NCBI GenBank assembly: GCA_938008435.1
Contig: CALLKK010000023.1
Span: 14,116 to 78,115 of the forward strand
Length of the DNA stretch: 64,000 nt
Reading direction: 5' to 3'
Origin: an uncultured Steroidobacter sp.
GTDB taxonomy: Bacteria; Pseudomonadota; Gammaproteobacteria; Steroidobacterales; Steroidobacteraceae
Part shown: one piece after another, positions 17,528 to 26,372 of the stretch
Layout: each line of letters starts with the position of its first letter
How positions within the stretch are numbered: the stretch's first letter is position 1
Notes under the pieces: model-generated
Database searches by the model: none
Told to the model about the DNA's origin: nothing
What the model saw: only the letters and a program-made list of their open reading frames with translations
Program-made: the position numbers and the translations under genes

Positions 17528-18811
17528 CTACTCTTCTGCTTGCGCGGTCAGCGCGCCCTCGTGCTCGACGAGCTTAAAGGGCGCTCGCAACGTCAAGGTC
17601 CAGCCCGGACCGGATAATCCATCGCTGGCGGGCCCGCGCACGACGACTTGCTTGAAGTCGACGCTCACGAGCGCGCCTTCGCTGGCGCGCAGCTCGCCCC
17701 ATTCATCGCGCACGGTGATCACTTCGTAGACATTGCCGATGCCTTCGAGCGGCGTAATGCGGCTCGGATTGAACTCGATCTGCATCCGGCGCAGCGGCAG
17801 CACGACGCGCGCGCCGCTCGTGAAGGCAGCAGTCAGCTCGGCGATGCGCTGGCGCTCGCGCTCGGCGCGATCGGCTTCTTCCGCACGAACAGCCTCGCCG
17901 TCGTATCGGGCTGCTGCTTGCGCCACCGTCTCGGCGGAAACGTTGGCCGGCAGCTCCAACTCGGCGGCGAGCAGGTCGGCCGGTGTCTGCGTTGTCAGCT
18001 CGTTCTTCCAGCGTGGGCGTCGCTCGTCGAGCAAGAGGCCGTATGCAGGGCCGGTCGCATAAGCGTACGAACGCACGTAGCTCGCTGCGCCGTCGAAGCG
18101 ATCGAGACTTGCTGCCGCATATGCATGTGCGTCGCTGCCGGCACCGAGACGCACGCCGGTGTACTCCGCCAACGCTTCATGCCGATCGAGCTCGCGCTCT
18201 GCTGCGGCGGCGGTGTCGAACTCTTCGTGCCGTTGCCGCCTGAAGAGCAGCGCATCGCGTGCCGCGGCCCAGCGTGCTTCGCCGTCCGCGCGCAATGCGC
18301 GCGCCAGCGCCCGCATTTCGAGCCGCAGCAACAGGCGCCCTCGTTCCGTGGCAAGGTGATTACAGATCGCATCGCGCGCCGGGAGGCCGAGCTCTTCTTG
18401 GATGCGGTGCCACGACTCGTGCGTGAGCAAGACGCGCCGCGCGACGGGATCTTTCGGTAGCGGCAGCGTGACCATGCTCCAACGCGTGCCAGACCACTCG
18501 ACCGCCGTGTTGGCCACGGGAACGCCATCGGGCAACGCGCCGACGAATACACCCTCTTCTGCTTTCAAGACGCCTTCGGCATCCGCTTGATTCGCCCACA
18601 CGCTGCGGGAGGCAGGGTCGACCACGAGCAATGGGCCGCAGAGCGAACGCTTCCAGAGCGCGCCAGCATCGCGCTCGCACACTGCGCGCGCTTCATCGAA
18701 GGCGTTCTTTGCTGCCTGCGTACTGGCCCCGGCGCCGGCGGCGAACATGATGCTCGTCGCTACGACGCCGCCCAGCAGGACTGCTGCGGCTTGCTGATGG
18801 ATGTGTGCCAT
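17528..18811 (-). CDS. Secreted HExxH (gluzincin-like) protein, function unknown
   Basis: I do not recognise a named family. The 427-residue product has a signal peptide (hydrophobic run LLGGVVATSIMFAAGAGA). At residues 131-135 it has HESWH, which fits the zinc-protease HExxH motif in the setting LLTHESWHRIQEELG. About 80 residues later, HEALAEYTGVRLG (Glu212/Glu216) could supply the third zinc ligand, as in gluzincins. A charged, helical segment rich in Ala/Glu/Arg (about 290-325) may be a coiled coil, and the C-terminal 100 residues look beta-rich. A periplasmic or secreted metallopeptidase is the likely inference; an inactive relative is possible. Confidence 0.6.
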   Translation of the reverse strand: MAHIHQQAAAVLLGGVVATSIMFAAGAGASTQAAKNAFDEARAVCERDAGALWKRSLCGPLLVVDPASRSVWANQADAEGVLKAEEGVFVGALPDGVPVANTAVEWSGTRWSMVTLPLPKDPVARRVLLTHESWHRIQEELGLPARDAICNHLATERGRLLLRLEMRALARALRADGEARWAAARDALLFRRQRHEEFDTAAAAERELDRHEALAEYTGVRLGAGSDAHAYAAASLDRFDGAASYVRSYAYATGPAYGLLLDERRPRWKNELTTQTPADLLAAELELPANVSAETVAQAAARYDGEAVRAEEADRAERERQRIAELTAAFTSGARVVLPLRRMQIEFNPSRITPLEGIGNVYEVITVRDEWGELRASEGALVSVDFKQVVVRGPASDGLSGPGWTLTLRAPFKLVEHEGALTAQAEE

Positions 18812-19172
18812 GGGTCCTTTGCTCCGTGCTTGGGTCAGACAGTCGGCAGCTCGTTCTCGCCGGAGAAGGGCTGCGAATGTTTACCCCAGCGTCGCCTAGA
18901 CGCAATCGAGACGCATTGAGCGCGCTGCTGTAGTCGTGCCTCTCATCTCAGGGGAGTCGGAGCATCAGGCTACTGCAGCGTCGCAGTGAACATGACTGGA
19001 TCGCTTGCGTCGGCACCTGGCGAGCCATGAAGCTTTTTCAAGGCTAGGCATCGGAAGATGCCTCCGCCCAACGCTGCCCCTGCGCAGGAGAGGCGCGCGC
19101 TATCTCGACGCGGGCGTTCTTGCCTGTAGACTGCGACCTACGTTCGTAGCCTGCGGGCAAGCCGGACCTTCG
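18812..19172. promoter_or_regulatory. Intergenic region with structured leader before nhaA fusion
   Basis: No gene is visible. The right half is structured on the plus strand: a perfect hairpin AGGCATC-GGAA-GATGCCT at 19046-19063, and a second inverted repeat, CTTGCC (19119-19124) with GGCAAG (19156-19161), enclosing CTACG-TT-CGTAG (19138-19149). The second structure ends 11 bases before the nhaA start and could mask the ribosome site. Cation-sensing leaders upstream of nhaA genes are known as classes (nhaA-I and nhaA-II motifs), but I cannot confirm a match by eye. Confidence 0.4.
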
Positions 19173-21032
19173 ATGACGTACCACTTGCAAGCGCCCGTCG
19201 AAGAGCAACGCGATCACATCCTGGGTCCGGATGACGCGCCGATTACGCTCGTCGAATACGGCAGCTACGTGTGCCCCTACTGTCACGCGGCCAACGATCG
19301 TATTGCGGAGATTCGCAACGAGTTCGGGGATCGTTTGCGATACGTCTTCCGTCACCGTCCGATCACCGGCCTCGAGCGGGCGCGCAAAGCAGCGGAAATC
19401 GTGGAGCGCGCCCAAACGCCGGAGCAGTTCTGGCGCATTCACGTCTTGCTCATGGAGCGCGGCGACGCCCTCACGGACGCGGAGCTGAACGCAATCGCGC
19501 GCGATGAGAATCTTCACGAGGTCAGCCCCGAGGTCAGCGAGCGCGCCAGACGACGCGTCGACGAGGACATCGCCAGCGCGCGTGAAAGCGGCGCGTACGT
19601 GTCGCCTACCTTCTTCATCAACGGGCGCAGGTACGAAGGCGCGTGGGACAGCATCTCGTTCAAAGATGCCCTCGTAGGCTCGCTCGGTCATCGCGTGCAG
19701 GTTGCTGCGTTGGAGTTCGCGCGCTGGGCGCCATCAGCCGGATTGTTGCTGTTGCTCGCGACCGTTCTCGCCCTGGTACTGAGCAACTCGCCTCTCGCGG
19801 AGCGCTTCGCGGCGCTTTGGGAGATGGATTGGGGCATCATGATTCACGGCACCGCACTGCAGATGCCGCTGCGCGAGTGGATCAACGATGGCCTGCTCAC
19901 GATTTTCTTTCTGGTCGTCGGCCTGGAGATCAAACGCGAGCTGACGGTCGGGCACCTCGCAGATCGGCGAGCGGCTGCTTTGCCTGTTGCGGCGGCGATC
20001 GGCGGGCTTGCGGTGCCGGCGCTGCTCTATCGGCTGGTCATCCCTGACGGCCCCTGGGAGCGCGGCTGGGGCGTGCCGATGTCGACCGACACGGCGTTTG
20101 CGATCGCGCTCATCGCGATGATGGGGCGGCGCGTGCCGATCGAGTTGCGCATCTTTCTCACCGCCGCAGCGATTGTCGATGACATCGGTGCCATTCTCGT
20201 GGTCGCGGTCTTTTATTCCGCCGAGCTGCATTACTTCTGGTTGTTTTGTGCCCTCGGGATCGTCGCGCTGCTCGCGCTGATGAACTGCGGGCATGTCTAC
20301 CGGTGGTGGCCGTACATCCTGCTCGGGCTGGCGCTCTGGGGGTGCGTTTTCGCCGGCGGGTTGCATTCGACGCTTGCGGGCGTGCTGCTGGCATTGTTCA
20401 TCCCAACGCTGCCGCCACCGAACTTGAGTGGGCTCATCGCACAAGCCAACGCCGTCTTCGTCGCCGAGTCGCGCCATAACAAGGAGGTCTTGAGGCAGGG
20501 ACCGTCCGTCCCTGCCCTGCGCGCGCTCGATGCGATTCACGATCGACTCGAATCGCCCGCCGACCGGCTTCTGCGCCAAATGGCGCCGCGTTCGAGCTAT
20601 CTCGTCCTGCCGTTGTTTGCGCTCGCGAACTCGGACGTCCCGATTGCCTCGACCGATCTCACGGAGCACGGATCGCTGCTCGCCGCGATCATGCTGGGTC
20701 TGATCGTCGGCAAACCTGCGGGCATGACGCTCGCCTGCTACCTCGCGGTCAAGCTCGGCTGGGCGATGAAACCGAGCGACTACTCATGGCGGCAACTCGC
20801 CGGGGCCGGCGCGATGGCCGGCATCGGATTTACGATGTCCTTGTTCATTGCGAGCGAAGCGTTTCCCGACGCCGCCGATTTCGCTGCCGCCAAGGTTGCA
20901 ATCTTTGCTGCGTCGATGGTGGCCGCGATCATCGGCGTCGCGGTGCTCTGGAATTCCGAGGCAGCCAAGGCGCCGTCCCAGCTAGATGAGGCCGCTGCAG
21001 CGGTCGTTCCCGGACTTAGTCGCGAGCGGTGA
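19173..21032 (+). CDS. nhaA: Na+/H+ antiporter NhaA with N-terminal DsbA-like thioredoxin domain
   Basis: This fusion protein has 619 residues from ATG 19173; an upstream extension of the frame is poorly coding. Residues 10-180 form a DsbA/thioredoxin-like domain with CPYC at residues 34-37 and the cis-proline segment YVSPTFFINGRRYEG. No signal peptide precedes it, so this domain should face the cytoplasm. From about residue 190 the NhaA antiporter follows with about 11-12 helices. Its key acidic residues are present: MSTDTAFAIAL (Asp306) and AIVDDIGAILVV (Asp336/337), and the conserved lysine region GKPAGMTLA. It should exchange Na+ or Li+ for protons in pH and salt homeostasis. The thioredoxin domain could make activity redox-sensitive (inference). 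Confidence 0.92.
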   Translation: MTYHLQAPVEEQRDHILGPDDAPITLVEYGSYVCPYCHAANDRIAEIRNEFGDRLRYVFRHRPITGLERARKAAEIVERAQTPEQFWRIHVLLMERGDALTDAELNAIARDENLHEVSPEVSERARRRVDEDIASARESGAYVSPTFFINGRRYEGAWDSISFKDALVGSLGHRVQVAALEFARWAPSAGLLLLLATVLALVLSNSPLAERFAALWEMDWGIMIHGTALQMPLREWINDGLLTIFFLVVGLEIKRELTVGHLADRRAAALPVAAAIGGLAVPALLYRLVIPDGPWERGWGVPMSTDTAFAIALIAMMGRRVPIELRIFLTAAAIVDDIGAILVVAVFYSAELHYFWLFCALGIVALLALMNCGHVYRWWPYILLGLALWGCVFAGGLHSTLAGVLLALFIPTLPPPNLSGLIAQANAVFVAESRHNKEVLRQGPSVPALRALDAIHDRLESPADRLLRQMAPRSSYLVLPLFALANSDVPIASTDLTEHGSLLAAIMLGLIVGKPAGMTLACYLAVKLGWAMKPSDYSWRQLAGAGAMAGIGFTMSLFIASEAFPDAADFAAAKVAIFAASMVAAIIGVAVLWNSEAAKAPSQLDEAAAAVVPGLSRER

Positions 21033-21045
21033 GTTCGGCGAGAGG

Positions 21046-21402
21046 TCAGAACAACTTGTGAACGAGCCACTCGCCCAAGGTGCCGACCGCAGACATGACG
21101 GCGGCGCCGGCCAGCGCCCACCCGAAGCTGTCGATCTTGAGGTGATCGGTGAGCTTGTCGGTCAGCACGAGCAGGATCGCATTGATGATCCAGCGGGTGA
21201 CGAAGGCAAGCAGCCATGCCACGCCCAGCGTGAGGATCGTGAAAACGCCGAACAGCAACCAGCCGAGCAGGAAATTCAGGATGCCGAATGTCGCGGCCAC
21301 TAGGATGGCGCTCTTCGGTCCCTTCACGTGAAAGCCAGGCAGGATCGCGTCGGTTACCCAGACCGCCACGGACAAGATCAGCCAGGAAAGGATGAGCTCC
21401 AT
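21046..21402 (-). CDS. Small four-helix membrane protein (PF04020-like phage holin family)
   Basis: This 118-residue protein has four hydrophobic helices and the layout of the DUF360/PF04020 group, often labelled phage holin family protein, though not known to be a holin. Landmarks are WVTDAILPGFHVKG after helix 1 and FGILNFLLGWLLFG in helix 2. The ATG at 21402 has a ribosome site CCGGAGTACC eight bases upstream. A longer frame to 21498 is unlikely. It is convergent with nhaA, ending 13 bases from its stop. Function unknown. Confidence 0.8.
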   Translation of the reverse strand: MELILSWLILSVAVWVTDAILPGFHVKGPKSAILVAATFGILNFLLGWLLFGVFTILTLGVAWLLAFVTRWIINAILLVLTDKLTDHLKIDSFGWALAGAAVMSAVGTLGEWLVHKLF

Positions 21403-21541
21403 CGACAGGTACTCCGGTGGGAAACGTAGACCCAGCGTACGGGTTGTATGACGGGCGGGATATCGTGGATGGACCGTAGCTAGGGATGCGTCGATCACGG
21501 CGGTCCCGGTCCGAGACGGCGCTATCGGCGGCCCGCGAGCG

Positions 21542-21556
21542 ATAGGCGCGGTCTAT
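21542..21556. promoter_or_regulatory. Possible OxyR half-operator upstream of ahpC
   Basis: ATAG-N7-CTAT matches one half of the tandem OxyR recognition pattern and lies about 115 bases before ahpC. The second half at the canonical spacing is not evident, so this is only a weak candidate. Confidence 0.3.
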
Positions 21557-21670
21557 GACCAAGGTCGAAACTATCGACTGGTCCTACCGGAGGTGCGCCG
21601 CTATATTTACCCCCGCTCGCTGCATGAGCAGCGTCATTCGTTCTGCTGTTCCTTAAGGAGAGTCAGCTAG

Positions 21671-22237
21671 ATGAGTTCCTTGATCAATACCGTTATCAAG
21701 CCGTTCAAGACGACCGCTTTCCACAACGGCAAGTTCGTGCCCGTGACGGACGCCGACGTGAAGGGCAAGTGGTCGATCTTCTTCTTCTACCCCGCCGACT
21801 TCACGTTCGTCTGCCCGACCGAGCTCGGCGACCTGGCCGACGTCTACCCGGAGCTGCAGAAGCTGGGCGTTGAGGTGTACAGCGTGTCGACCGACACCCA
21901 CTTCACGCACAAGGCCTGGCACGACGCTTCGGAGACGATCCGCAAGATCAAGTACCCGATGCTCGGCGATCCGACGCAGCAGATCTCGCGCAACTTCGGC
22001 GTGCTGATCGAGGAAGAAGGCCTCGCGCTGCGCGGCACGTTCATCGTGAATCCGGAAGGCGTCATCAAGGCCTACGAGATCCACGACAACGGCATCGGCC
22101 GCGACGCGAAGGAGCTGCTGCGCAAGGTGCAGGCCGCTCAGTACATCGCGGCGCATCCGGGCGAGGTCTGCCCTGCCAAGTGGACTCCTGGCGCGAAGAC
22201 GCTCCAGCCCTCGCTTGACCTCGTCGGCAAGATCTAA
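21671..22237 (+). CDS. ahpC: Alkyl hydroperoxide reductase subunit C (2-Cys peroxiredoxin)
   Basis: AhpC reduces hydrogen peroxide, organic hydroperoxides and peroxynitrite. The 188-residue protein carries the peroxidatic cysteine in DFTFVCPTE (Cys48) and the resolving cysteine in GEVCPAKW (Cys167), the typical AhpC1/Prx1 arrangement. A strong ribosome site (TTAAGGAGAG) precedes the ATG. The electron donor AhpF is encoded next door, after a hairpin. Length and motifs match the enterobacterial form closely. Confidence 0.97.
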   Translation: MSSLINTVIKPFKTTAFHNGKFVPVTDADVKGKWSIFFFYPADFTFVCPTELGDLADVYPELQKLGVEVYSVSTDTHFTHKAWHDASETIRKIKYPMLGDPTQQISRNFGVLIEEEGLALRGTFIVNPEGVIKAYEIHDNGIGRDAKELLRKVQAAQYIAAHPGEVCPAKWTPGAKTLQPSLDLVGKI

Positions 22238-22259
22238 CCGATCGGTCGCAGGTGAAACG

Positions 22260-22284
22260 GCAGGGCGGCGTGCAGCCGCCCTGC
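22260..22284 (+). terminator. Hairpin between ahpC and ahpF
   Basis: GCAGGGCGGC and GCCGCCCTGC form a 10-bp stem around GTGCA, 22 bases after the ahpC stop. Only a weak T content follows (TTCCCC), so it probably acts as a partial terminator or 3' stabiliser, giving more ahpC than ahpF message. Confidence 0.55.
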
Positions 22285-22322
22285 TTCCCCCGAACCACTC
22301 AACTTACGGAATTCACTAACCC

Positions 22323-23906
22323 ATGCTCGACGCGAATCTCAAGCAGCAATTGCAGACTTATCTCGAACGCGTGACGCTCCCTATCGAGATCGTCGCCTCG
22401 CTGGACGACAGCGAGACCGCGCGCGAGATGAAGGAGCTGCTCGTGGAGATTGCGGGGCTCTCGCCGCTGATCTCGCTCGAGTACGCGGAGCATGCGGAAC
22501 GCAAGCCATCGTTCACGCTCAATCGGAAAGGCTCGGCGATGAAGATTCGCTTCGCCGGCGTGCCGATGGGCCACGAATTCACCTCGCTCGTGCTGGCGCT
22601 GCTGCAGGTCGGCGGCTATCCGCCGAAAGTCGATGACAGCGTCATCGAGCAGATCCGCAACTTGAAGGGCGAATTCAAGTTCGAAACCTATATCTCGCTG
22701 TCGTGCCAGAACTGTCCGGATGTGGTGCAGGCTCTGAATCTCATGGCCGTGCTCAATCCGAACGTGAGCCACACGATGATCGACGGCGCCGTCTTCCAGA
22801 AGGAAGTCGAAGAGCGCCAGATCATGGCCGTGCCCACCGTGTATCTGAACGGTGAAGTCTTCGGTCAGGGCCGCACGACGATCGAAGAGATTCTCGCGAA
22901 GCTCGACACGAACGCGAGCGCGCGCCAAGCCGAACAGCTCAATGCGAAAGAGCCTTTCGATGTGCTCGTCGTGGGCGGCGGACCGGCGGGCGCGGCTGCT
23001 GCGATCTACGCGGCACGCAAAGGCATTCGCACGGGCGTGGTGGCCGAACGCTTCGGCGGCCAGGTGCTCGATACGCTCGCCATCGAGAACTTCATCTCCG
23101 TGAAGGAGACCGAAGGTCCGAAGATGGCGGTGGCGCTCGAGGAGCACGTCCGTGCCTACGACGTCGACATCATGAACGTGCAGCGCGCCGAGAAACTGCT
23201 GCCGGCCGACGCCGACGGCCTGTTCACGGTGCAGCTGGCGAGCGGCGCGGCACTGCGCAGCCGGACGGTCATCCTGGCCACGGGTGCACGCTGGCGCGAG
23301 ATGAACGTTCCCGGCGAGCGCGAGTATCGCGGCCGCGGCGTCGCCTACTGCCCGCACTGCGACGGTCCCCTGTTCAAGGGCAAGCGCGTCGCAGTCATCG
23401 GCGGCGGCAACTCGGGCGTCGAAGCAGCCATCGATCTTGCCGGCATCGTCGCTCACGTCACGCTGATCGAGTTCGACAGCCGTCTGCGCGCCGATGCCGT
23501 GTTGCAGAACAAGCTGCGTAGCCTGCCGAACGTGCGCATCATCCTGTCGGCGCAGACGACGGAGGTGCACGGCGAGAACGGCAAGGTCAGCGGTCTCACG
23601 TACAAGGACCGCGGCACCGGCGAGCTGCATCGCATCGATCTGGAAGGGGTGTTCGTACAAATCGGTCTGTTGCCGAACACCGATTGGCTCAAGGATACGA
23701 TTGCGCTCAGTCCGCGCGGCGAGATCGAAGTGGATGCGCGCGGACAAACCTCGCTTCCCGGCGTGTTCGCGGCGGGCGATGCGACCACCGTGCCCTACAA
23801 GCAGATCGTGATCGCTATGGGCGAAGGTGCGAAGGCGGCGCTGAGCGCGTTCGACCATCTCATTCGCAGCTCGGCGCCGGCGGACAAGGCCGTCAACGCC
23901 GCTTGA
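22323..23906 (+). CDS. ahpF: Alkyl hydroperoxide reductase subunit F
   Basis: AhpF is the FAD/NAD(P)H disulfide reductase that recycles AhpC. The 527-residue protein has the N-terminal double-thioredoxin domain with redox pair CQNC (Cys128/131), an FAD-binding segment VVGGGPAGAAAA near residue 217, the thioredoxin-reductase-like active site YCPHCDGP (Cys343/346), the NAD-binding GGGNSGVEAA, and the closing FAADAT-like FAAGDATTVPYKQ. All catalytic parts are intact. It follows ahpC by 85 bases. Confidence 0.97.
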   Translation: MLDANLKQQLQTYLERVTLPIEIVASLDDSETAREMKELLVEIAGLSPLISLEYAEHAERKPSFTLNRKGSAMKIRFAGVPMGHEFTSLVLALLQVGGYPPKVDDSVIEQIRNLKGEFKFETYISLSCQNCPDVVQALNLMAVLNPNVSHTMIDGAVFQKEVEERQIMAVPTVYLNGEVFGQGRTTIEEILAKLDTNASARQAEQLNAKEPFDVLVVGGGPAGAAAAIYAARKGIRTGVVAERFGGQVLDTLAIENFISVKETEGPKMAVALEEHVRAYDVDIMNVQRAEKLLPADADGLFTVQLASGAALRSRTVILATGARWREMNVPGEREYRGRGVAYCPHCDGPLFKGKRVAVIGGGNSGVEAAIDLAGIVAHVTLIEFDSRLRADAVLQNKLRSLPNVRIILSAQTTEVHGENGKVSGLTYKDRGTGELHRIDLEGVFVQIGLLPNTDWLKDTIALSPRGEIEVDARGQTSLPGVFAAGDATTVPYKQIVIAMGEGAKAALSAFDHLIRSSAPADKAVNAA

Positions 23907-23928
23907 TCGAACGGCTGCGGGGACGAGT

Positions 23929-24738
23929 CTATTCGTCCCCGCTGTCCGGCAGGTCCCACTGCTCGCGTAACCGTTCCAGTTCCTGCGCGGGCAATAGCAC
24001 GAAGATCGGCTCGTTCTTCGCGTCGAGCCACGCCAGTAGTTCGCGCATCGCCTCTGCAGCCATCGCCGTGCACCCGGCCGTGGCGCGGTCGGGCGCTTCC
24101 CACACATGCGCGAAGATGCAGCTGCCGAGCCCCGGCTTGCCTGCTGCATTGTGCTCGATGACAAAGCCGAGCTCGTAACGCCGATCGCCATTGAAATGCA
24201 GATCGCGGCGCATGGGCTCGGTCGAACCGCGAATCGCTTCCTCCCCGACCGTACGCGCATCGACGATGCGGTTGTAGAGCGGCGAGCTTGCGACATCGAT
24301 GCAGTAATCCCATTCGCTCATGGGCCGATAGTGCAAGCGCGTGTTGGCTGCGGACTCATAACCGAACGCCTGCCCGATGCGAAAGACGCCGGCAGGGCTG
24401 CGCCCGTCGCCTTCCCGCTTCTCCAATCCTTGCTGCGCTGGGTGCAGACCGATGCCCCACGCGCTCCCGCTCCGTCCGAGCGTCACCGGCACATCGCGTT
24501 GGACGGCGATCCAGCCGGCATCGCGACGCTCGTAGGTGGACAAGCGCCCACGGCTCGAATCCCGGTCATCGGCAACGACGAGCACGAGCTGGCGTGCGTT
24601 CGACCAGGGTTGATCCGCTGTCGAAAGCGCGCTGCAGGATAAGAGGCACAGCGCAGCGACCGTCGCCAGCCAGCGCGATAGTGCGTGACTCCATAGGCGC
24701 TGCCTACCGCATGAGCTCGAGCGGTTAGTGGTGTTCAT
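23929..24738 (-). CDS. L,D-transpeptidase-family (YkuD-like) lipoprotein
   Basis: The protein (269 residues) has an N-terminal hydrophobic segment with a lipobox-like LLSC (Cys35). Its C-terminal half looks like an L,D-transpeptidase catalytic domain: FVIEHNAAGKPGLGSCIF, then AHVWEAP, then ATAGCTAM, with His211 and Cys223 as the likely catalytic pair. This is the small periplasmic variety that acts on peptidoglycan stem peptides. Its ATG overlaps the last base of the NlpC/P60 gene's TAA (TAATG), so the two are coupled and probably remodel the cell wall together. Whether it makes crosslinks or trims is not readable. Confidence 0.78.
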   Translation of the reverse strand: MNTTNRSSSCGRQRLWSHALSRWLATVAALCLLSCSALSTADQPWSNARQLVLVVADDRDSSRGRLSTYERRDAGWIAVQRDVPVTLGRSGSAWGIGLHPAQQGLEKREGDGRSPAGVFRIGQAFGYESAANTRLHYRPMSEWDYCIDVASSPLYNRIVDARTVGEEAIRGSTEPMRRDLHFNGDRRYELGFVIEHNAAGKPGLGSCIFAHVWEAPDRATAGCTAMAAEAMRELLAWLDAKNEPIFVLLPAQELERLREQWDLPDSGDE

Positions 24739-26159
24739 TAGCGAAGGCGCTGAATGCTGTAGATCTCATCGACGAACGTACGCTGCTCGTCGATGAGGAG
24801 CGGAACGAGCGGCGTGACGACGACGCTGTTGAGCGGAACGCGCACCAATCGTTCGCTGTCGCGGTAGGTAATCCCGGCAGTATCGTGGATGACATACGGC
24901 TCGCCGCGCTCGCGGCCGATGACCATCATGACGTGCCCCGGAATGTAGATGAGGTCGCCGACCTCTAGCGAGCGCAACAACGCGATACGGTCTGCGCGGC
25001 TCATGTCCGGCCTCAGCTCGATGCGCGTGAAGACAGGGCTCAACGCCTGATCGCGCGTGTTGCGCGGCAGCTCGATGCCGAAGCTGCGATACACCTCGGC
25101 GACGAAGCCGCTGCAATCGCGGCCGTGGTAAGCGTGACCCCACCCATAACGCTCGCCCAAGAACTTGAAGCTCTGCCGGATCAGATTGGCTTCCGTGAAC
25201 GGAAGGTAGCCGAGCGCAACGTCGGCAGCTCGCGGCAGCAGCGCCGGCGCGAGCTCGAGCCTGCCCTGCTCGTCTCGAAGCGGCAGCTCCACGATATACG
25301 CCGCGTGCGGATGCTGCCCGTTGACCGGCTCGTGCGCAGGCCAGCTCGTAACGAGCGGCAGGCGCACACCCATGTCGAGCGTCAACTCGGATACTTCGGG
25401 TCGTTCGGGCGTGAACGCCGTGCGCACTTGGCTGCCGGTGACGATGAGGTACGGCGCCCTACGCGCGTAACCAAGCACTTCGTCGGCACGGCCTTCGGCG
25501 ACGTGCTGACGCTCGATCCAAGCGCGGTAATGCGGCGTCACGACGAAGAGCCAGTCACCGTCGCGGCTCGTGTGTGCGATGACGACCGGCGTGCCCGGAA
25601 AGGCGGCGCTCTCCTGGAAGAGATCGATGTCGCGTTCTTCGGCGGCGGGCAAGACACGCAAACGTGTGGGGAACGTGCGCAAGTCGGCACGGCGCACAAC
25701 CAAGCCGTAACGCGTCCGCTGCACGGGCGGTATCGCGTCCAAGGCAAGCGCATCGAAGAGCTGTGCCAACTGCTCTGCGCCGATGGCGGTGCCTGCTGTA
25801 TCGAACATCGGCCGATCCGGCCGCGCCGAACGCGCACGAATCCATTGCTCGACCTGCGTTCGCGTCAGCTGCGCAGGAAATCGCGCGAGGTCGTTCACGG
25901 ACGGATCGAGCTCGAATAGCTTGGCGTTGCGAGCGGCGATTTGCTTAGGATCGAGCAGCATGCGCTCGGCGCGCGGGCGTCGTTCGATCCAATGCTCTGG
26001 ATCGAGATGCGCAGCCTCGATGCCGAGGAGGCCAGGTGATGTCGTGTCGGATGCGCGCGGCACCGTCGCACAAGCCGCAAGCGCGACGCTTGCGAGCACG
26101 ATGGTGCTGAGCACGCGTCCCAAAGCGGCTCGTCTGGCTTCGGCTGTGGGGTTCCTCAC
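24738..26159 (-). CDS. SH3-domain NlpC/P60 peptidase lipoprotein
   Basis: This probable periplasmic cell-wall endopeptidase is 473 residues from the GTG at 26159, chosen for its purine-rich ribosome site (GGAAGGAAAGAG) and because it puts a lipobox (ALAAC) after one hydrophobic run. The open frame extends to 26315 but with unlikely sequence. SH3-like domains fill about residues 150-330. The NlpC/P60 catalytic domain follows, with GRDCSGFVAEVYRSFG (Cys349) and IPGHVMMVIG (His409) as dyad. Family members cleave the D-Glu/diaminopimelate bond of murein peptides. It is coupled to the L,D-transpeptidase gene behind it. Confidence 0.85.
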   Translation of the reverse strand: MRNPTAEARRAALGRVLSTIVLASVALAACATVPRASDTTSPGLLGIEAAHLDPEHWIERRPRAERMLLDPKQIAARNAKLFELDPSVNDLARFPAQLTRTQVEQWIRARSARPDRPMFDTAGTAIGAEQLAQLFDALALDAIPPVQRTRYGLVVRRADLRTFPTRLRVLPAAEERDIDLFQESAAFPGTPVVIAHTSRDGDWLFVVTPHYRAWIERQHVAEGRADEVLGYARRAPYLIVTGSQVRTAFTPERPEVSELTLDMGVRLPLVTSWPAHEPVNGQHPHAAYIVELPLRDEQGRLELAPALLPRAADVALGYLPFTEANLIRQSFKFLGERYGWGHAYHGRDCSGFVAEVYRSFGIELPRNTRDQALSPVFTRIELRPDMSRADRIALLRSLEVGDLIYIPGHVMMVIGRERGEPYVIHDTAGITYRDSERLVRVPLNSVVVTPLVPLLIDEQRTFVDEIYSIQRLR

Positions 26160-26372
26160 TGCTTCTCTTTCCTTCCCCTGCGCAGATGAAAAGGCGCCCG
26201 CCCTGATTGGTGGAGCACCGCCTAGCGTTCCGGCGATTCCGTCAGCAAAGCCCGGTGTCCTACTTGCGAGAACAGCCGACCCAATCTGTGCTAACTTTTT
26301 TGTGTTCAACTGCATCTGTCATGCAGCACAGATCGGAGTAGGCTCTGCTCCATCGAAGATTGGGGCAATCCC

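Noticed and set aside
22299..24296. Long minus-strand open frame opposite ahpF (665 codons)
   Set aside because: It lies entirely opposite ahpF and part of the L,D-transpeptidase, has shadow composition (His/Arg/Ala-rich) and no family motifs. High G+C makes such antisense frames common.
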